Assembly: GCA_029449245.1 (NCBI GenBank)
Contig: JANATF010000003.1
Span: 2,480,001-2,544,000, forward strand
Source of the DNA: Mortierella alpina
Lineage: Eukaryota; Mortierellomycota; Mortierellomycetes; Mortierellales; Mortierellaceae
Direction: 5' to 3'
DNA length: 64,000 nt
Under the pieces are notes generated by a model that had not been told where the DNA came from, searched no databases, and worked only from the letters and a program-made list of their open reading frames with translations. Position 1 is the stretch's first letter, and the number at the start of each line of letters is the position of its first letter. Shown in pieces: positions 58,811-64,000 of the stretch. The position numbers were made by a program, and so were the translations under genes.

Positions 58811-60519
58811 TTAGATGTCCATCAGCATATCATCATCTGCTGGCTCAGGCAACATCTCGCCACGAGCCACGCTGTTCATCAACTCTCTCCTGATCTCGGG
58901 CGAAATACCCTCGTGGGCCTTGAAGCGCATGAGGTCCATCAATGCCTGCTTCTGATCCGGTGTGATGTCGGACTTGTAGCGCTGTGCAAAGATCAAGAAT
59001 GCCTGGTGCCACAGGACAGGCATTGGCCGTGGGTCCATCTTGAATCTCAAAAAGTGGTCGACCAATCCGTCAATGACCTTGTAGGGAAGTGCGTACTTCT
59101 TGTCCAGTAATACACGGATGAAGAGAGAGTTGGGTCCTAGAAAAGATATGACAAGGTAATAGACGGTTAAAAACAATGTCCTGGGGGGGGGGGTCGGAAA
59201 AAACGGTGATCTATAGACAAAGGAACAGGACTTACCAGTGTACTCCATGTCGGCCAACCGCAGAAGGGCAGCAGCAGAGTGCAAGACAGGTATACTAACT
59301 TTGGTGATGACGGATCCGACGACGGCGGCTTCCTTGAGCGTGCAGGTACCAGACTCGCACAGGGGGAAGAGAATTCCCTTGAAAAAAGCCTTGCTCTTGT
59401 AAAGCGACTTCTTCAGGGCCATGTACAAATGGTAGTTCAACTTCTTGTTCTCTGAAATGTCATCCCGGATCTTGTCCAGAAGAACCAAGCTGAAGAACTT
59501 GTGTGCCTGCTTCTCCTTCAAGTTGGAGGTGAAGATCCTGGTTGCCTGGTAGGTTGCATGCACGGTCCAGTTTTCAGGTGCAGTAATGTACAGAATCTCC
59601 TCCCAGTTCTGGAGCGAGGGGATAATCTTGAAGGCCTTGGGCAGCTTTCCAGACTTGTAGCGAGAGAGCAACAGTCCGACCTTGGAGTAGACCTCCACCA
59701 CCTTGGGGCTCAGACCCATGGGCATGGGGCGGTTGTCGCCAGTCTCGTCATCGTCAGCATAGTCCATGACAGAGTCCAGAGGTCCCTTCTTCTTTTCTGA
59801 TCCAGGCACGACCACATCACCCGAGGCAGCGGCAGCGTTGGCGGCGTTGGCAGCGTTCTGAGCGTTGATCTTCTCCATGATCAGATCAGCCAAGGTCTTC
59901 TTCTCTCTGGGCGCAGCAGGCATGAACTTGGCCAACAGCTCTGCATCCTTCTGGTCAATCTCGATCTCGTCAAAGGTGCCAAAGTCATCGCCATCCTCCG
60001 CACCCGAGTCCTCCTCGTCACTGTCGCCAATGGCGGGGATAAAGCTTTTGTTGGGTCCCAGTGAGGTCTTCTTGCCGAAGGTGTTTTCTTCTTCATCCTC
60101 GTCGTCAGAGGAAAGACCACCGCGCTCCTCCTTGTGAATCTCATCCTGCTGCTCCTGTGCAATCGCCAAAATCTTTCTCGACAGCTTGGCGTCCACAAAG
60201 TTCTGTGTTTGTTCAAACAGACAACATCGAAAGGTAATGAAAACAAAACAAGTCAGTCTCGAGTGCGCTTGTTCTGCTGTTGTGTCCAACGTTCAGGCGT
60301 GGATGATATATCGCATAGCAATGTCGAGGAGGGTGTTATTCAAAAAAAAAGGGTCCATACAGCGTCGGGCTTGTTCTTGCGCTCGTTTCTGGCAGTCTTT
60401 GCTCTGGGCTGCTTGCCCTGAGGCAGAGGGTCGTTCTCGGAGGGACCCATCAACTGGACATGCAAGGGATCATGGCGAGGAGCCTTTGCGCTTGGTCGAG
60501 AGAACTGGTCTTTGCCCAT
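58811..60519 (-). CDS. ENP1: Bystin / ENP1, 40S ribosome biogenesis factor
   Basis: Exons on the minus strand: 60519-60361, 60202-59236 and 59136-58811, giving 483 aa. MGKDQFSRPSAKAPRHDPL is the usual start, then an acidic region (SSDDEDEEENTFG; DSDEEDSGAEDGDDFGTFDE) and the bystin domain: NWEEILYITAPENWTVHATY, KFFSLVLLDKIRDDISENKK and LPYKVIDGLVDHFLRFKMDP. In yeast Enp1 binds Ltv1 and helps pre-40S export and 20S processing. Size matches yeast Enp1 (483 aa). Tail-to-tail with GPI12 (228 bp between stops). Confidence 0.97.
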
Positions 60520-61107
60520 GCTGGTTGTTGTGGAGTGAGAGAGGGGAGGAAAGAGAGACGAGGAGACGAGAAGTGGAGGGAGGAACGATCGACGGTGTTG
60601 AGAAATGCAAGTCGGCTCAAAAAAAGACAGCTTGTGGACTGGACCAAAAAAAAAAAAGAATTGTTTACTTTCTTTGAGCAGGAATCACGTGTATGGCAAA
60701 GCCAGTCCCGAGCCCGCCCAACGAACACAGCTTTGCTCTGGAAACACTTGTCGCCGCCATCCACACCTTTCAACACCATGCCAACAGCCTCCACGACACT
60801 TCGACTCATATTTTCACCTTAGTCATTGGGTTGCAAAAGAGATGAGTAGGAGGAAAGGGATGTCCAGGTGCCGTGGCAGGAGCAGCAGAGTATCCACACA
60901 TTCAGCAATTACTCAGACTGCAGGAGTAGAATATAGGCGCCCGGCACCTAGACGCGGCGCTCGTTTGTGCCGTAGTCTCTGAAAGACTGAAAGGGAGGGA
61001 ATGTCTCGACAATACTCGCCTCAGAACGCAAGTTGACCAACGAGGCGGTGGGCGCGTTGGGTAAGTGCTGTACACCTTTTCTCAAAGAACCTCCTTTGAC
61101 TCCCATG

Positions 61108-61255
61108 CACGCGACTACAAAGGTAACGCCTATTTTCGACTGGCCAGTAGCGCCTACTTCCCGAGTGACCCTTCCTCGTTACCAGCCTGAACCTGAACTC
61201 CTATTTCGGCTGGCGCAGGCTTTCATTTAGCGTCTACTTTCGATTGGCGCGCACC
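61108..61255 (+). repeat. Degenerate direct repeat, unit 1
   Basis: Shares an ordered set of short motifs with 62047-62200 (CACGCGACTAC, CCTATTTTCG-CTGGCC, CCTGAAC, CGGCTGGCGC). Divergence and small indels suggest an old duplication or a decayed element. Confidence 0.5.
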
Positions 61256-62046
61256 TCCCTATAGCCCCTCTTTCCCCCTTTCTAGCACCTGCCTTGTCGT
61301 TCTCTTTTCCTGTAGCTCAGGTAGTGTCTATACTTAGACAAAGGCATGACACCTACATGTACCTCCACCTTTTGTTTCCTTGGCTCGCACAACAGTACAA
61401 CCCGCACCATTCCTCACCTATTCATCTCGAACACCTGGCATGAGGGGGAACCCTTGCAGATAACCAACAACGCTGGTCATGGCCGCCTGCAAATGTAGAG
61501 ATGTATATGCGATGTCTCATCTTTCACACCACCACGACGCCTACGCGGGGACGGCTAGCCCAGACACGCCCAATGTTAGTACTATTTCTATCCTTCCACG
61601 TCTGCGGATAGTGGCAATAACATATGCTCCTGTTGTGGATGATAGTACTCGTATTTTTAGTTCATCAATGGCATAACAGCATTACTTTATGACTCGAGTT
61701 GTGATGCGGTGGACACACAAGGATGTTTTGGAGCACATGTCGCAAGCAGCATCGATATTACGACTAGGCTGGGTGTCCAGTGTAACCTGGCGTTAGTTAG
61801 CCGCAGCAGGTGCTCTAAAACTTCACACTGACGTTTGTTTTGAGAGAGGACTTTTTTCGGGTTTGAAGCAACGTACTTTGACTTCATTTTAATGATCAAC
61901 AGCGTTGTGAGAAGATGTGAGATGTTGCTTTCTCCCTTGCTTCACATCCCGTAGTTTGCTACTCAACTTGAAGAAAGTATGCGTGTCTTCCTTAGGAAAG
62001 ACATCTTCAATAGTAGCCAGCTCTGGCCAAATTTTCGGTGCTATCC

Positions 62047-62200
62047 TCACACGCGACTACATGAAACGCGCACTTCTCAGGTCCACCTCGCGACTGCGTG
62101 TTGCGCCTATTTTCGGCTGGCCAACGACCGCATTGTTCCTGTACTACGTTAAACCTGAACATGTACCTTCGGCTGGCGCGCGACTACGTATGGCGCCCAT
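62047..62200 (+). repeat. Degenerate direct repeat, unit 2
   Basis: Partner of 61108-61255, about 940 bp downstream in the same orientation. Confidence 0.5.
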
Positions 62201-62544
62201 TTCCCTCTTCCTGTGATTATAGAGTTCATACATTGATCTGGGTAGTAGTCAGGACACTTACTTAAATACTCACTCGTCTCAATGGCTATCTCACCATCAC
62301 ACCGCACACTCGTCCTCACCTTTGACTATTGAGTTTACAAATGTCACCACCCTACATGGCGAACACTTTGTGTGAGAACGAGTCCTTACTGGAAACCAAT
62401 AGAGCTGGTGAGGCGCAATATTCAGCTGTGGGGCTATTTTTTTGTTTTCGCAGTGTCACTTCTCATGCTCTCTCGATGACTACACAGGCGCCACCAATGC
62501 GAAGAGAATTGCACGCAGCGTGAAGACACGAAGGGCTTTGCAAA

Positions 62545-64000
62545 ATGGCCTTGTCAACTCCGCTCTCCTGGTTGTCGCTACCGTCTTACTCCTGTTTCCC
62601 GTGGATGCACAGCAAGGTATTTATCTTGACAAGCGCCCACTCGACACGATCCAAAGATCCTCCGTGCATCTGCCAAGTCTGTTACGCAATTATATCTACA
62701 GATCTCACCACTTCCTCACCCTATGCCATTAAAACGTATACCCCCACCGCCAAATGCCACAGTTAAGAAGCCCGTGAATACTCTTACAGATTCGCCTTTT
62801 GCAAAAGATTTGCAAACATCTGCCATCGTTGCACATTTGGAGCAGCTTTACACCATAGCGCTCAAGCACAACAATAGTCGCTCTGTCCTGAATGGATACA
62901 TGGACTCTGCTGAGTATTGCAGTCGCAATTGAGAGCAAACGGCGCCGACTTTTGTGATCTCAGCACGCAAGAGTTCAAAGTCCTCGTCTGGGAGCAGCTG
63001 GAGGAGCCGCAGCTGTCGATTTTGGAGAATGGCAGGGATAGAGTCCCGGTTAAGTACAAGGACAAGGTCGATTTTCAATGTGAGTTTGAGGGAAAGTATG
63101 GAGGGACAAAAGATGCAGTTGATTGGATCGCAACTATGGTTACTAACGTGCTTTTCATTGAAGCTTTAAAGTATGGCGGCCCCTCAGCCTCCTTGGTGAA
63201 CCAGGCTGTCCAAGAGGTCCCTAATTATGGGTGCAACGCTTCGGACTACAGTGAAGTTAAGGGCATGATTGCAGTGCTGGGGCACCCTCTCGCCAAGTGC
63301 AGTTATCAGATTGCTACCATCCACGCACAGAAGGTAACTAAAGGCGCATGCCACTGTGTTCGAGTTACGTGTATGTATTTGCAGATGTCCTGACGTGAGT
63401 GCTTTTTCTTATTGACATACCGTCCTGCGAGAGAGGCTGGCGCGACGGGGGTGCTGTTCCACAATACACCAACGATGGATTTTCTGGTAAGCCTCAGCGC
63501 TCAGGACTCATGGAAAGAAGGTGAACCTCTGATATCGATCCCCGCCATGACCACCACGCATTCGTTGGGGTCGACTCTCCATCAAAATAAGTCCTCGATA
63601 CTGGCCAATTTGACGACAGTGAACTTGCAAAAAGTGGAGACGACCATCAATGTTTTGTGCACTACAAAGAGTGGGCAGGCGAATAACACCATCGTGATCG
63701 GTGCTCATTTGGACTCTGTTCCTGCGGGGCCAGGGATCAATGACAATGGATCTGGATCCAATACGGTGTTGGAGATTGCGCTGACCCTGGCCAGGAACAT
63801 CGGACGATACCCCTTTGAGATCAAGACCAGGCTAGTCTTTGCATGATGGGGAGCAGAGGAAATCGGACTGCTTGCAGTGCTTGGATCCAAACATTATGTT
63901 CGTGAACTGGAGGCTCAGGGGGAGGACGCCAAGCGTAAGGTGGCTCTCAACCTGAACTTTGACATGCTCGCCAGCCCCAACTATGTGCCTTTTGTATGTA
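62545..64000 (+). pseudogene. M28 aminopeptidase (aminopeptidase Y-like), broken and cut by window edge
   Basis: The translation follows secreted/vacuolar M28 zinc aminopeptidases: AKDLQTSAIVAHLEQLYTIA, a PA-type insert, the zinc motif TIVIGAHLDSVPAGPGINDN, then RLVFA-stop-WGAEEIGLL. The TGA at 63844-63846 sits where relatives have the second Trp of FAWWGAEE, so TGG to TGA is the simplest change. A second lesion lies near 62920: frame is lost between MDSAEY and QLRANGADF, and no intron fits. The signal region also reads better one frame away from the ATG (NSALLVVATVLLLFPVDAQQ). An intron is likely at 63334-63433. The frame downstream of the TGA remains open to the edge, so decay is recent. 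A sequencing error could explain one lesion but hardly all. Confidence 0.75.

Larger units (their letters stand above)
60520..62544. other. Gene-poor stretch with degenerate repeats
   Basis: About 2 kb without a recognisable gene. Two related blocks (61108-61255 and 62047-62200) share CACGCGACTAC, CCTATTTTCGRCTGGCC, CCTGAAC and TTCGGCTGGCGC motifs in the same order. The rest shows no coding signal. Confidence 0.5.

Noticed and set aside
62880-62925. Intron instead of a frameshift in the M28 gene (a TTGCAG acceptor-like site)
   Set aside because: Any donor close enough gives an intron of about 40 nt or less and removes the conserved GY..SAEY segment.
1-64000. Operons, CRISPR arrays, phage or bacterial defence systems
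   Set aside because: The DNA is intron-rich eukaryotic sequence; no array-type repeats or bacterial gene organisation were seen.

Overview
This is eukaryotic nuclear DNA from a filamentous fungus. The genes are interrupted by many short introns (mostly GT-AG, about 50-350 bp). They stand alone rather than in operons, on both strands, with pyrimidine-rich leaders and short intergenic gaps. The gene set (GPI synthesis, Nam8-like splicing factor, GT69 glycosyltransferase, CYSTM protein, Pex3, VMP1, sphingomyelin-synthase-like PAP2_C protein) fits an early-diverging Mucoromycota fungus, most likely of the Mortierella group. That placement is inference from gene content and style, not from a marker search.

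Layout: a large membrane glycoprotein (minus, 1.1-3.5 kb); a mitochondrial-type rhodanese (minus); PEX3 (minus), divergent from the Rab geranylgeranyltransferase alpha subunit (plus); a PAP2_C / sphingomyelin-synthase-like phosphotransferase (plus); an FAD monooxygenase (plus); ribosomal protein P2 (plus); an Adp1-type ABCG transporter (minus), divergent from the pseudouridine synthase CBF5 (plus) with a Tc1/mariner-type MITE between them; a Nam8-like three-RRM protein (minus); a Ctk2-like cyclin (minus), divergent from HEATR6 (plus). Next comes an inverted pair of VMP1-type genes (37.6-44.5 kb) with a perfect tRNA-Pro palindrome between them. After that: a Pgc1-like glycerophosphodiesterase, a GT69 glycosyltransferase, an OsmC/Ohr peroxidase, a CYSTM-type protein, an F-box protein, cyclin L divergent from GPI12/PIGL, bystin/ENP1, a repeat-bearing gene-poor stretch (60.5-62.5 kb), and an M28 aminopeptidase copy that carries a nonsense codon and runs off the right edge.

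I rebuilt exon structures by hand from splice sites, reading-frame phase and family motifs. For nearly every gene the exon lengths close in frame from ATG to stop. The most unusual region is 37.6-44.5 kb. Two VMP1-like paralogs, each with an N-terminal SAP-like motif, face away from each other. They share a ~1.3 kb tract almost identical through both exons and introns, flanked by introns that do not align, which is the signature of recent gene conversion between inverted copies. Midway sit two identical divergent tRNA-Pro(AGG) genes forming a perfect palindrome with 144-bp arms. No bacterial, viral, CRISPR or toxin system was seen.
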